NCBI GenBank assembly: GCA_009781315.1
Contig: WQYI01000013.1
Location: 1 to 48,545 of the forward strand
Reading direction: 5' to 3'
DNA from: Candidatus Endomicrobium embiratermitis
GTDB lineage: Bacteria > Elusimicrobiota > Endomicrobiia > Endomicrobiales > Endomicrobiaceae
DNA length: 48,545 nt
The notes under the pieces are model-generated. The model was not told the DNA's origin. It saw only the letters and a program-made list of their open reading frames with translations, and searched no databases. How positions within the stretch are numbered: position 1 is the stretch's first letter; each line of letters opens with the position of its first letter. A program made the position numbers and the translations under genes. Of the stretch, positions 47,601 to 48,545 are shown in pieces.

Positions 47601-48545
47601 GAACTTTATCAAGCTTTGTCAGAAAAAGATAAGAAAACGTATGAGCAATTAAGTAGAAGTATGGAAAACAGTAAAGGTCCGATGAAATTCGTAAACGGAA
47701 TGAGATTCAATTTTAAATTTAGGGATATATCAAAACTTTATACTGCAATGGAAAAGGAAAAGAAATCATTCGCAGCATTCAACGAAAAGAACATTGTTGC
47801 AAAAGGTGAAAACGGTAGTGTTGTATTCCCGGGATTTAAATTTAGCGACGGCAGAGTATCGTTTATTTCAAATTCGCAGTTTAATATAATTCCGAAAGCA
47901 TCGTCCGAACAGACTGCTGAAGCTAAAGCAGCAGAAGCAGATCAAGCGTCTGCCGCAGCAATTGTCCCTGCGACAGGACAACCTGCAGTTCAGCAGCCAA
48001 TGACAAGAGCAGAACGCAGAGCAGTTCTTGAAGAAGCAGGAATAACGCAGCTTGTGAGAGAATTCAGAGCATCAGGGGAACACAGGCAATGGAATGCGCC
48101 CGCAGCGCAGCAAATAGTTGACACGTTAAATAATAATCCTGCAGTGGCAAATGATACATTGCGGGCGTTGAATGAAGATTTGGGAGCACATATAAGGAAT
48201 ATGGAAAATATGAGAAGCGGAATGAGGTCAAGAGAAGCCAGAGAAATGCAGGGAGTGATAGACCAGACGAGAAGATTTGTAAACAGTCTGCCAAATACGA
48301 TAGTAACGCCTGTAGTGATACCTCAATCCGGAGCCAGTGTTATTGTGGAGGATGTACAGCAAGCGGGAATAATGCCGAGGTCAGAACGTCGTTCTAGGAC
48401 TGTCGAAACAGGAGTAGCGCAGGTACCTAATGTAATAAGCTTCCCGGAAGCAGCCGGCACAGCTTTAAGGCAAGCATGGAATACGGCGGAAGCCCCGGCG
48501 GCGGATATAATAAACGGCTTGAGAGGAATGCTTGACAGAGATGTG
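20673..48545 (+). CDS. Giant multidomain exported protein (5' part; continues beyond window)
   Basis: An unbroken frame of 9,291 codons, about 1 MDa, with no stop before the window ends. The N-terminus is basic, then a signal anchor (V-S-V-L-V-A-V-A-F-I-V-N-I-V, then L-P-V-Y-A). In order follow: a C39-like cysteine peptidase-like domain (C260, H354, D369); a coiled coil (~525-650); a second C39-like domain (C833, H937, D953); beta-rich regions with ~95-aa repeats (~1936-3130); a Gly/Ala hydrophobic stretch (~5690-6100); and two SecA-like motors (~6810-7460 and ~7960-8790). The start at 20673 follows GGAGGG and matches the leader of the gene at 9766; an in-frame ATG at 20628 would add 15 residues. 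The overall function is unknown. Possibilities are a surface machine, a contact-delivered effector, or a self-driving secretion protein. Confidence 0.9.
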   Translation, partial: MNLKKRISEYFREYWRTRIFMKSVSVLVAVAFIVNIVNLPVYASKKTEDDLLNKRITTDQQNSGVYYQGDQQSTSIAYMHYLEDNTEMQGGNIYGKKKNGGYVKDGNGNMRVADKSKGEKGEYDIIGLWDGKEAKLTDGEGKFSYNETYTNVIKGKLGIGESAAKAVTEPAVSNETTERSSVYSYDAGIVSGLVDEIMKDENNTLSREEAEAEVIRQLDEARKASDEQDSKKGIEIGKTFNDAIALLGEFLDQGGEIVNCATDALKAVLGDVDITKGVLAIQALCADLAAGIFVKNNEESIRGGATQLMTSMSAMQEVLKGYGREAEGYGVSLDDFMKGLGDGESGILWVNKDHYITVTKSGEDFKVSDSNVNDGREVTYSADGLKEALSGGKAIDKDGNEVKDKNGDAVTYNAIEDGKVKVLTDSKGVEARAGEEGKLSKADMDEITGAKYVAQQRSVTVAVPKTRTETHTEIGSREVSSTDEDGNTTTTTESYTYEVEVTINYVEYETKTETVMVWEDDPEDEASSPAAAKAKEAREAEEAAQKAMEEAAKAAELAKEADEKAKKEGTDEAKEAAEKALQEAAEKAAKVAELAEEAAKLAKEAEELAEKEGRSDAKDFKKKADQMEDRAENAKVAAELNIGKIVKAEVIDIKSSDGVSATEELKQMFNTALEGAIESGIGTVNGDFSKSLANAIVIASVSIADAIDEVIVRSEVKTIADAIMDKDDLDELKRLSEKWGDAKTNEERAELHKAAEDIRAKYGYSGGADGSELIILDMDLFMSKTLDIVWEGMDGELKAEALDGDKTAKDKWMSNMVSYLQGIVDKGGDIINCSTEAMANVLGVTGLDGKMLLALQSLAVDMASGALFSNTGSDSAEVMISMDALKTVLGEEFNGYSATIGDITEGLKGIAEGLKEDEIEVVVLHVKADKEDENANHYIYAEVGANGTITIKDPNKEDKVLESKDFEKYMEDTYGAKDNVNILSRKEIGKAMTREDMRIAAGASILSTIAKVVATAVTTAAKAVTTAVTTAAKATTTAVAATVTAAKPASSSGSGNTSLLGSGSNNTSSSNQTNAAISALKNFTNALGAFAGSLVNTGTNIIKSPVNIIKGIGEFAANLLGIGTVKKEGIVIDERNNRVSSYSAGGVESEIQLGRNTSAESMGALKALVAEGSDYNTILNFTKQSGILQSETKYDDKGKEIYTATNIGYKDGTMALQYDFKQNYSNETTIAGAKAGESKVVVEEYNGASSDYTLSRAMAYSATKSILTVQHTTANGMTFNANIGELERVTEFYNKEIEGSDGNKETVRAAKSVDFKGGNGKPTGFEEAVIGKDGNVSVTRYDLANAVSDTELTQTSGSGGSGGSQETIVDEYKRILNLTSGLKIQGEESARLYAGYSKVDNKYIDLSKMETYSYSTSNAGFMTKYTTDANGNDVSVTARLRDGADWRYNRQIVSNHPENAVTVSSKTQDGGKHVEKYLGAVINADFTYNISGCGKEWYDLNRNGDIVRGGADYKAGNIITLPGSNDQIKLDKDVSYTYQKGQDGKWTISDNSVSGIYINNKTDGRTAYGTLENCKFTIGENGIPVLDGKVNINRGSEFYIEKGSGSSDRDEDKNDKAKPDASDTNAVVIEGENGYFVSDGSISLRNGGLVVMGIGSVFRTGSDMEAIGGKVTEGNIKVGVDEEGNYIFTASLDGNGRGAYDEHGNLTCRTERTEGDVTTASRYDAEGLVRTWSENKKTGASVLTEYKTYDKSQNKYVDVVDSEGKQSSITTLTAKKEGDTGFGYFVDTLGGAKSVTLKIDGNGKTSVTSGAQIFKEMLKQDGEQIGILYTGKADGTADMQYQFRGKEEKYFLATEDSQTYYGINKTGTLIEFVKSEDGKGFGKSEAEGFEKVVGDDGYVSYVRKNDDGITRSETVIEKTESGKIYMATDIKEIYVQNTGWRSVESTISLPGLGKEKLVNVRTADGGSVLYTLQNGKWTTGREMKVGDYAVKQDNGIWTAQNIYGKNNAIYVLNELANGKMGFEITKLREEGKEQWYDVDKTITMPDGSGMLVSARVVDADGKYLWDAYYTLNDNDEWISGYELKVGNYTVKKDLSTGQWTIGNNNSIYNLNVENNKFNLELSSINYNGKWLAVNDTLMAPDGSGMLVSATVNGWFGTSWDAYFTLNDNGEWISGNNMKVGNYTAVKDIWGNWTLENNNTKYDIKTVAGKFDLQLSQIKYNGSWIKANDIINVPDRSGQLVSAQLPSGVHAYFALDDNGNWITGTEIKAGNYVAVQDDAGKWTLSNDNSRYDLETVNGKISTELKEILFENKWLGVNDTLMAPDGSGMLVSARVTDANGNFKWNAYFTLQDGDWTSSSNMKVGNYVASKDANGKWTLSNNNSIYDINVKENGKFDLKLTQILYQNKWLGVNDALTAPDGSGVLVSARILDEDGSFKWNAYFTLDNEGNWFSSHNLKVGNYTATRDSQGNWTLENDNTKYDIKTVAGKFDLQLSQIKYNNNWLKVNDVLFAPDGSGQLVSAQVTDAKGNFKWDAYFTLNDSGNWVSGNNMKVGNYTAKKDFWGKWTLSNENSSYEITTDKDKKFSLRLDKINHNNTWHTVKDTLTAPDGSGMLVMAGADKVFSLDENGKWISGSEMKVGNYIAKQDADGKWTLSNNNTIYDMSTKNGKFGLAMSQINYNNKWLDVNGALMAPDGSGVLVSARVTDGDGNFKWNAYFTLQDGDWTSSYNMKVGNYTASKDASGKWTLSNENSIFRINSDAESKLKLDIEQIKFEGKWLNANSMITAPDGSGMLVSARVTSADGKHLWNAYFTLNDNGDWTSSHNMKVGNYTANRDSKGNWTLSNDNTIYDISEVSGKLDLSLSKIKSGNDWWSVTDVAVVPDGSGQIVNAQFGKKSDFFVLNDKGDWISGPSMKVGNYTARKEAGGNLMLYDDNTAYLVKMVDGKINMTMNQIYDANSKSWNKVNCVTTAPDGSGIVVSAQVKDKSGKYLWDAYYTLNDSGRWISSHNLEVGNYTLTKENEIWLFSNENTKYQLTTSLDKDGNQVFNTEFHSFLLSSNNQWYRGYDIQQVPGGGTLILGRVDDDAIGHYSFYCAINSDGNIVQIKEGMQVGNFTVGKDNQGWTLSTTNPTAILNQNGMTGNLSGVFRLGQTLEIDEYGTVVSNLFSITSAADQNIQYVNPNGTVSNIILNTGAKILTSEAGMFIIDGIATIPTGTKITIPPGAKGEKGSSGGAVDATGTNALIEGLKDGSFNVSDGTLRIANGDFVVEGLGAIAKKGSSFYIGNDKITAWGNLTYKEKGWYGSYGVSSFYSKVYANRSQIAKNLGVDVSKVTCSASNSFYGYINNYGSAMNAAISKAGFSISVSAGDYIQGAKVESITNGATLRYNPSNGSLYVSGGGSITFARDCSAYYFYDMNNKWAKTSVGTIRSTFSDGQTVDVTLGTMLGTWMRDNLSFVGVGGKTYYNNVYLSAEPYANGFTIAGQTVIPRNSYAYDDYSGTGTESYSTLGFRYDEATGKAVTNQDIYISQFKDADGKDLGFASIKAGSVIRDINDIGGMTFESANVQVYGYKGTGSAYGGPSDGGSGESLIFDPSKNAYFEGKAEVTIRLNSDGSVYYDEDKNYYYDVVSTGIFYGCTIGDDKIISGLSAEAINATNSVLTQGSVYSTVINGVVQSGTVTEKAMINDGTYGWTTAFKSPETGKWTAATHENLRDCAVNGHNIKTSDIGVFKWNTDIGKYFVDAYYGEDFKLGNGVNMAGISVQGSIFSSTSLVEGYLNLPSYARGYKRYVEVVAKNDNAAIVTADGNSKLPAGTILRVTVAEQNGTKVLHNAYGGIENGTSARVVHSLTEGLTYSGYDKDAGIVQTFTSADIGKEISVLAAIGPNVTIRSIYQGNHTVADASGGYSETDGIQNITFRVENINGHSWLVTNNTFTIKFNNGAISDNGEFIGVQDYRVEAGAVVQVGAFDKENGEKRLGISIIDGTIKLMNVNYGSSGNNDKQQQEEQSKDEKPSNVPGRGEGSGVYYVDENNNIIASGLIHHASSATLGSDLSRDTMQRNFYGVDKETFEFFNNNFGAYSTGTRTSDLFDNQGKINLDFSAGRQQITQETDFGDGIIGNNITVAFGFVWHGDDESGTIGMVQKLVSVQNNARLGIVKDGQRYMLDTSVINSMIGDMINIENVSTAYSYQEYAKQLKNDATAAGINNVQVSAYDVTVNGQRFDVRDVVQVEGFINAAYSQKAAELGRAAADLLGSDKVKVEGRTIIIDGVRYDASVAEHVAVLNEAIENYREEYAQQVTDVIRNVYGSGATIQNDRIIIDGQTYNLTNVSHIKTLENMADIKNVANQVSAVMGASNVRIDGNYIVVGGQRYDATTSSGQSGLIAVMEKQRTENILRSSLKPGERLMYDANGNISYIASGDVWITLPAIRAWGSYGTVVYNENGERRYVKDSNLTKVDVSGGSITLTRDTRGFLNFGGSVYVTEIVDSGDGTFTRVDMSASKSFWFISTGSTTTVTQINGTTMESTTLAEYSSGWAIAMRCGNLSDYANGNLKKEYQLNEGTRLSVDSFSVTQDSLNNTYNLPAGSYRSTSVRLGKEEDSVGYNIEIVRDNNSYFVAPGSASPNGRVVANSVAQIDYTATGKDLMAIGSSEDGTFKVNANVTMNYTTYDTIGFIRSTGNYSGEAYVDNKRNIQAANLTGTFTDLRAGAVNSEANYSLKLATYNQARMDDLSNLGYGKCVSLSGSGIDGTYNGQNLDDFYIFADHHWYGSTTTIINPGTDQKFSATAGAWQTPVIREGGEKGSVTDALTIKVEGDNVKISVSQQSVTNSYYNDYGMIEYRYSKPQEVQEITVAYGKDGTTTVNSAAAVRNDNGQLTNIGVMKTVTTDLLGVRTIKEITYDYNPGGGYDKNLYKEPKIMKDIQGYSVTLNPSGAATSLTLLSGDLTGVVWNKNQMVKYTNKDYTTVTYALKTDSIDGPVLTSADLRGMTIQGIGDMSALVQTERTVLNGTVYQAFSEKQFKNVPESVRQGASFAKDAESYVFNDGVIKNVYRQELQADGTYKEALTSSQTLNTVEKLEKTQYSVDGINFVDNDKLKGASPIASQTNKKIYGTVTSHDIKNGEVVEGFDTVRAINGYYTETTTNYYGISERTVIVNGQEIKPPSIISTTEIKGLNQTTTIMESGVAVSVRELKNYNATTFNYADNSSKTEAKADSESVYDSNTKLTTTERNIVETILKDAAGNTFTTRNAEFGEVRDVQNRLVQDSENIFTYTSVNVDGTKSVYREIGITRAYDTYKEDGVDKVLMTVMNNSVSSELYENGQLKESYTDTGNFYVISNILAENMPLTGNPGEPVGFKAVSEDVLNNENKGWTIIRNGRDINKETYEYTDGTKSPTSIRYERTSYDYTAMSVSETEGKRDNFYTVTTDGKESLSETIDEYTSITYGLNINLSKNENDVKKIENGYNREYNIVEIYNSDGSKTRTSMSDQFIRTADYEQNRFTITANTGVNTSITVDENGKITDKTVTGTVNVWNFKDDAELNNVNLKDVARNGGYTGSVGTLDLERSYSYENTNYTYDHFNRETGYDFVRTYTNGEIYRGSNTTTYTEQATGEMKLVNGIMVPVIATSSESISVSIDGKELDRNGGYYGNAGVGNTSMFKSLESFDVIQTGLSNIAADFLGNSQIRKGFSKIATAERDEKIAIAVAAVVAVVAVVTTILSFGSAAAFWAGVGLSAAAASVAAAVTVAIGATVGAYFAASYTVKAMHCAFDGDWTGALLNGVMAVTSCLGFSQLIKQLGVQATKAAGVALLKTVFKRALVGAAIGTAAGAAIGGAVAAATGGNVWEGMATGAIAGFFTGFALGISIGGLPNAITTITGQGFKKALQIAGTIATTGVMGALDTVIIVRSSQSLVNNIKKGNVNAALMDLFILVSVGIVNPLMGATKNVSMKGAANAVAPTVAMPKGVKGWLNSFKESFQRGSDTGKVFVEHSFKNRLTSALSTGAGVAVAVPLVYVMGTVASNIMSGNFENIFEGITWQQIATLAAFGFAAGGAVGAISPTVGYNWLHKNILGGLGEIIYNPGQVVLRGMESGVNMMRFTVVSPFIEAVLAPALGWANNIINRKNEDYVAFDYGNLGASWGAKFNELGGRYYNMLIADIDNNAEWANVKQRFGTGMFVSHFYGMAIPGASMFVNSQSGPGVILNKFFTKWGEQGLTGFLPLGGLAQNQFVNMFTRSINMLQYGLAENLFSFAGEKVDGLFRNMGLNGPTFNKGSEEVGLFEFGLGQLSILFVPSAVRENTWRTERELRDIRREGPNTYGKESATYNAMNSGMSGKTQSEIRNLAIAASKNMGEAAVIEWVEKNGIKNYKEGRISELSYEDIVAGTRAIAIANRMIDLQIANYNTIMGMINSADTLRIGNSEIKIGSSFASTLTQRYIAYLSSSGIESLGAMQRLTEQLSIRLSEGNIQNSVFKDLEKDGGNSLANLSNLASTATYGLASQYGMNRLMGMTDEKLSKFGINEKGVREIGTVYFEYLFRTNPSAAAQLADKGYLRVNGEKINKEQITNMLLNGTGALMRMGNLDGVINVINIANAIGSKEAADSIKAQVIANNVAGEQYRKLEAAWKASGTKDSLSKFLIDEVQRLQRSEMRDEAGKKVKLTDLEFSLLKRMLYNEINISEKDVLKYVNSDAVRGAFTKFNLFMEDIIKNKYAEGDKLYNAEKGGKLAGITTLDGIDKQLLASLQFKFAHAAIYGYGDKGINTAGLGFSLASVYNSVFGDKGSSIFSGEAIRAARDDGKPLSNAITVHQATALFNASLAIQISGDITAGRGMSVAQYQAIRDGFYDILLPAMTGTIPVRDANGNIIGSRAVTSEDLHQILRLGTGEGKTTVLSVLFPVLKLANDLGGTKTILGADITTNVDNLFSRINGMYNGVNSKTYSLVKVGSYEDWLKLDKNNRDVCLTTFSTLGEIAARDIKENKSSIFVLDNNGKNKLGILMLDEADKAAFTTQVIVSAAKNGGFENVNSAMYKSMMELVKEGSKSGMELENAKDSIRNILSSSDPEFARLLKAFNDISNSKQISREDRQSVEQQLLKSLEQINKIDRSKLTAAQIKELDATKAQMLSLQTELLNGKTPKEILDICTRIADMNLRERTKILINDPKYAAQFSEVINRLSVNSAILELFSGNKGFNYRDALTNMIKADMSWVQGVDYVIDSRTGKMKLISNGAMEDQIPAFGFKQIIEARMIQNNQLGAGKMTAADNGQTDPQVIVNILKGARGVIGLTATYSDAAKSALGFGMKDYSDTTIKILTQGMGVFNDKAYIMTDAPASTVLGAFEKPLYSMLSRDSVSITAMPNQAKLEIFRDYALALGILKGSVDANGVQITSTVYGKQVAWFDAMMPKDSGHALARNANGNYQHFMGTIEQIGRGIDIQIQPLINSGVNITNVNLFIVDPHLSNKTAVDQAVGRVGGTRFADLKDQNGNLIKMNINVSLISDMQTIRTYSGAHEARLFNNLNSGLTAENYVSLINSRIFDKGGYEQESKVVAQSGAKVESFASYVSTIRTTDALAYELTSRGMNVSARDVERMIPAKYVDNNGYLTTEGITHVNNTLAMIERAPSGVSADTSFAANVTAVNSILGNSSVTENVSTEDQFRTASRMVSELQSKGIINENVSLNDTLAIRDIVQTSGINVGGNVQTTANVQNMQRAVRAYEESGLGGVVRGVQSDNQVIRAIQQFDRANTRLDNANNYKPESIIGQVRSFTQGVVARYEVSRAKSKFESAQQKAAKEASSSANALNFTLLNTKIEDGRVLFGDNAELQSLALLASNIGTEIGRTELMNQVMDIMNPKRDIEVKDVANVLKFATEYKTTGALPRASEYNRLIEKYFLTETQLSRIADMSQGEVTSFLQNNLRTKEVADLLQSLMAGAVKTEIEKEMKNNGDFERLKAAIDMNNEDGKKIIAEIEGKYNLKSALPYAVAAIGGFRAGQMDAFRDIVQMTLENGGKSQDVAGYAHELQTAGGKSIIGLFTLLALRGNPNIENKNNKFITWLTNEDSNAEDLRKHAEIVFGNGLGRIEVISQANVQQWEKEGVVREKLDGADLVIGTYSGWSSLFSQTMAGLVSYAKDADAETISQVKHNQELLKKAGINLTETTLEGGQVKVQFTDAKDTPKAIELLIKEGMGLDKVNLPLERISQLVADELDYAATIPASALATAAGKYTTQYGLADYYSKLAKGEKISFEDYAYLGVTEEQLKADMNSRKNYLEGMAKLYTDISQGVNSNYKNIKDLKILTETVHSALVNDMTIYGMSYEQLADVVSIQFANLRNLEARKALLGGLGVDELSVTVDGVKVTFQELARYSQDDKGKWTIAEDGSFRTEMTTDKARDYKTTMVNIINRVVSFVRQDEEKTKKTEEAQGEKFDQATFDKRLNAMVDKIYEQYSDIFSSKLAIRETLLTGMDAFSVYAATKAGIGTGNYMVERDENGKAQNVFITSNGTPLKNLNMPGMWAIELMEGCEDINKPSIETFISSKEALASFQWAVGFSGTFSKSIQNLLKGLNYTQVGGSMPATMKVDVSTALVRDQKSIARVIANARRELNKQSIAGVDLIMTSSFDGTTQMVEGLIANGVKSKDIVALSLDSLDTELEKLSKYRINRRTNERIYDYPHADVAKVMSEFGITSDYSVDKLKDIEISDKIRVLQEVLKNVAKAGEVSYIIGDVNLLGRGWNPGEMDGAISNLKKAQGHYQEGLKVQATMWMVNFEKMDATQAEQGYGRFAHRDGTSRFTQDYYNRDIIQITSVESVRENKILREAANKEGSQGYSVDLILNNLNAVREANEEATLQKANNAVVNEFKSWREGKETMQKFGIQQQPSYSQAVAKLGEIAGLNDKDAGDMLNRILTVAKVRQAEDEKLSHEAWYAYESYLNYAAAAAAFGIDLKTVNLNSSELAVITSGDVNGMLAILGKLSPNNETLKALQDKLKELPASYKANNDKIRELYQALSEKDKKTYEQLSRSMENSKGPMKFVNGMRFNFKFRDISKLYTAMEKEKKSFAAFNEKNIVAKGENGSVVFPGFKFSDGRVSFISNSQFNIIPKASSEQTAEAKAAEADQASAAAIVPATGQPAVQQPMTRAERRAVLEEAGITQLVREFRASGEHRQWNAPAAQQIVDTLNNNPAVANDTLRALNEDLGAHIRNMENMRSGMRSREAREMQGVIDQTRRFVNSLPNTIVTPVVIPQSGASVIVEDVQQAGIMPRSERRSRTVETGVAQVPNVISFPEAAGTALRQAWNTAEAPAADIINGLRGMLDRDV
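21390..21786 (+). other. C39/papain-like cysteine peptidase-like domain 1 of the giant protein
   Basis: G-G-E-I-V-N-C-A-T-D-A-L carries C260, H354 lies in N-K-D-H-Y-I-T-V and D369 lies 15 residues after it. The spacing (C to H 94, H to D 15) fits C39 peptidases, where the H-to-D distance is about 16. A Q is present seven residues before the Cys, near the expected oxyanion position. Activity is unproven. Confidence 0.55.
22242..22640 (+). other. Ala/Glu/Lys coiled coil in the giant protein
   Basis: Codons read A-A-A-K-A-K-E-A-R-E-A-E-E-A-A-Q and continue in heptad-like A/E/K runs for over 100 residues, with only A and L at core positions. It separates the two peptidase-like domains and probably forms a rigid rod. 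Confidence 0.75.
23110..23540 (+). other. C39/papain-like cysteine peptidase-like domain 2 of the giant protein
   Basis: G-G-D-I-I-N-C-S-T-E-A-M carries C833. V-V-V-L-H-V precedes H937 in A-N-H-Y-I-Y-A-E-V, and D953 follows 16 residues later in T-I-K-D-P-N, as in C39 enzymes. It is clearly related to domain 1 at 21390. Confidence 0.6.
23709..23807 (+). repeat. Three 33-bp tandem repeats (T/A-rich linker)
   Basis: V-A-T-A-V-T-T-A-A-K-A, V-T-T-A-V-T-T-A-A-K-A and T-T-T-A-V-A-A-T-V-T-A follow each other, each encoded by 33 bp. The segment then passes into a Ser/Gly/Asn linker. It is a flexible or weakly hydrophobic spacer, and its copy number may vary. Confidence 0.7.
25530..25690 (+). repeat. 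Module D-x-x-x-T-N-A-x-x-I-E-G...V-S-D-G, copy 1
   Basis: The segment reads D-T-N-A-V-V-I-E-G, then Y-F-V-S-D-G and N-G-G-L-V-V-M-G-I-G-S-V. It recurs at 30355-30520 as G-T-N-A-L-I-E-G, F-N-V-S-D-G and N-G-D-F-V-V-E-G-L-G-A-I. Two copies of a beta module flank the repeat array. Confidence 0.55.
26480..30060 (+). repeat. About twelve ~95-aa tandem beta repeats of the giant protein
   Basis: The core A-P-D-G-S-G-M-L-V-S-A-R-V recurs at about 26802, 27087, 27366, 27633, 27915, 28197, 28482, 28737, 29020, 29300 and 29571, with degenerate units at each end. Each unit also has F-K-W-N-A-Y-F-T-L, then a W-x-S segment, M-K-V-G-N-Y and K-W-T-L-S-N. The pattern of aromatic and Gly residues suggests beta-sandwich or beta-propeller repeats on an extracellular stalk. 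The DNA is highly similar between some units, so copy-number change is likely. Confidence 0.9.
30355..30520 (+). repeat. Module D-x-x-x-T-N-A-x-x-I-E-G...V-S-D-G, copy 2
   Basis: This is the second copy of the module at 25530-25690, preceded by a short G-A-K-G-E-K-G-S-S-G-G linker. Confidence 0.55.
33265..33850 (+). repeat. Four ~50-aa repeats with I-I-I-D-G-x-R-Y-D core
   Basis: V-T-V-N-G-Q-R-F-D-V, I-I-I-D-G-V-R-Y-D-A, I-I-I-D-G-Q-T-Y-N-L and I-V-V-G-G-Q-R-Y-D-A follow each other, each ending in an amphipathic helix. They form a repeated beta-beta-helix unit. Confidence 0.7.
37735..38960 (+). other. Long hydrophobic Gly/Ala region of the giant protein
   Basis: Residues about 5688-6100 contain several hydrophobic stretches: I-A-V-A-A-V-V-A-V-V-A-V-V near 37740, then A-A-A-S-V-A-A-A-V-T-V-A-I-G, G-A-A-I-G-T-A-A-G-A-A-I-G-G-A, and V-A-V-A-V-P-L-V-Y-V-M-G near 38645. 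They could be transmembrane helices, a pore-forming or translocation region, or an unstable helical bundle. They divide the repeat-rich half from the motor half. Confidence 0.7.
41100..43080 (+). other. SecA-like motor domain 1 of the giant protein
   Basis: Motif I G-T-G-E-G-K-T at residues 6866-6872, which is SecA's TGEGKT, preceded by D-L-H-Q-I-L-R-L. Motif II is M-L-D-E-A-D-K-A-A-F (DEAD 6983-6986) and then T-Q-V-I-V-S. G-F-K-Q-I-I-E-A-R-M resembles SecA's HQAIEAK. Motif III is G-L-T-A-T-Y-S-D (7265). Motif V is I-G-R-G-I-D-I-Q-I (7409-7417). Motif VI is Q-A-V-G-R-V-G-G-T-R-F (7447). The order and the intervening block match SecA's DEAD motor. The last motif lacks the second arginine of SecA's GRxGRQGD. 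Confidence 0.8.
44560..47040 (+). other. SecA-like motor domain 2 of the giant protein
   Basis: H-E-L-Q-T-A-G-G-K-S-I-I-G (T8001-S8006) aligns with SecA's E-M-K-T-G-E-G-K-T. F-I-T-W-L-T-N-E-D-S-N-A-E-D-L then aligns with SecA's V-V-T-V-N-D-Y-L-A-x-R-D. Later come A-L-A-S-F-Q-W-A-V-G-F-S-G-T-F (8524-8529; SecA G-M-T-G-T-A), D-V-N-L-L-G-R-G-W (GRGW 8705-8708) and Q-A-E-Q-G-Y-G-R-F-A-H-R-D-G (from 8749). The DEAD box of motif II is not recognisable, so hydrolysis is uncertain. Confidence 0.75.

Overview
The window is about 48.5 kb of low-GC bacterial DNA. Gene style (AT-rich, compact, several single-domain response regulators, giant secreted-type proteins) suggests a small-genome anaerobe. A member of the Elusimicrobiota such as Endomicrobium is my best guess. 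No rRNA or marker gene confirms it, so the taxonomy is an inference.

Left part (1-7.2 kb): an accessory patchwork. An HNH endonuclease, a three-Cys-motif partner protein (TcmP) and its CX3CX3C partner form a compact + strand cassette that looks like a defence or DNA-modification module. It is bracketed by two nearly identical promoters, at 123 and 3843, each carrying a palindrome between the -35 and -10 boxes. Around it lie single-domain response regulators and remnants of gene 3' ends (a Lys-rich secreted protein, a response regulator, a histidine kinase), as if units had been repeatedly duplicated and deleted. RecQ helicase, a DUF3781 protein and an addiction-type HTH protein with a small partner follow.

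Middle part (7.2-20 kb): mostly ordinary chromosomal genes. These are UppP (lipid carrier recycling), a Fic AMPylase with a C-terminal HTH behind a perfect inverted repeat, a hybrid-less sensor kinase with its CheY-like partner, an aldehyde dehydrogenase, a YbdG/MscM-type mechanosensitive channel, a flavin reductase-like protein, a PHP-phosphotransferase fusion and a PNPOx-like protein. A 457-aa secreted protein (9766) has the same leader and signal-anchor pattern as the giant gene.

Right part (20-48.5 kb): after a 201-aa membrane protein and a strong terminator, one uninterrupted + strand reading frame runs from 20673 to the end of the window. It has at least 9,291 codons and takes up 57% of the window. 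Reading it gives, in order: a signal anchor; two C39/papain-like cysteine peptidase-like domains; a coiled coil; long beta-rich stretches with about twelve ~95-residue tandem repeats; a long hydrophobic Gly/Ala-rich region; and two successive SecA-type motor domains. The first motor has TGEGKT, DEAD, a TAT motif, GRGID and a QxxGR motif. The second has TAGGKS, GFSGTF, GRGW and QxxxGYGRxxxRxG. Two SecA-like motors and two cysteine peptidase-like domains inside one exported megaprotein is the most striking content here. The C-terminus lies outside the window.
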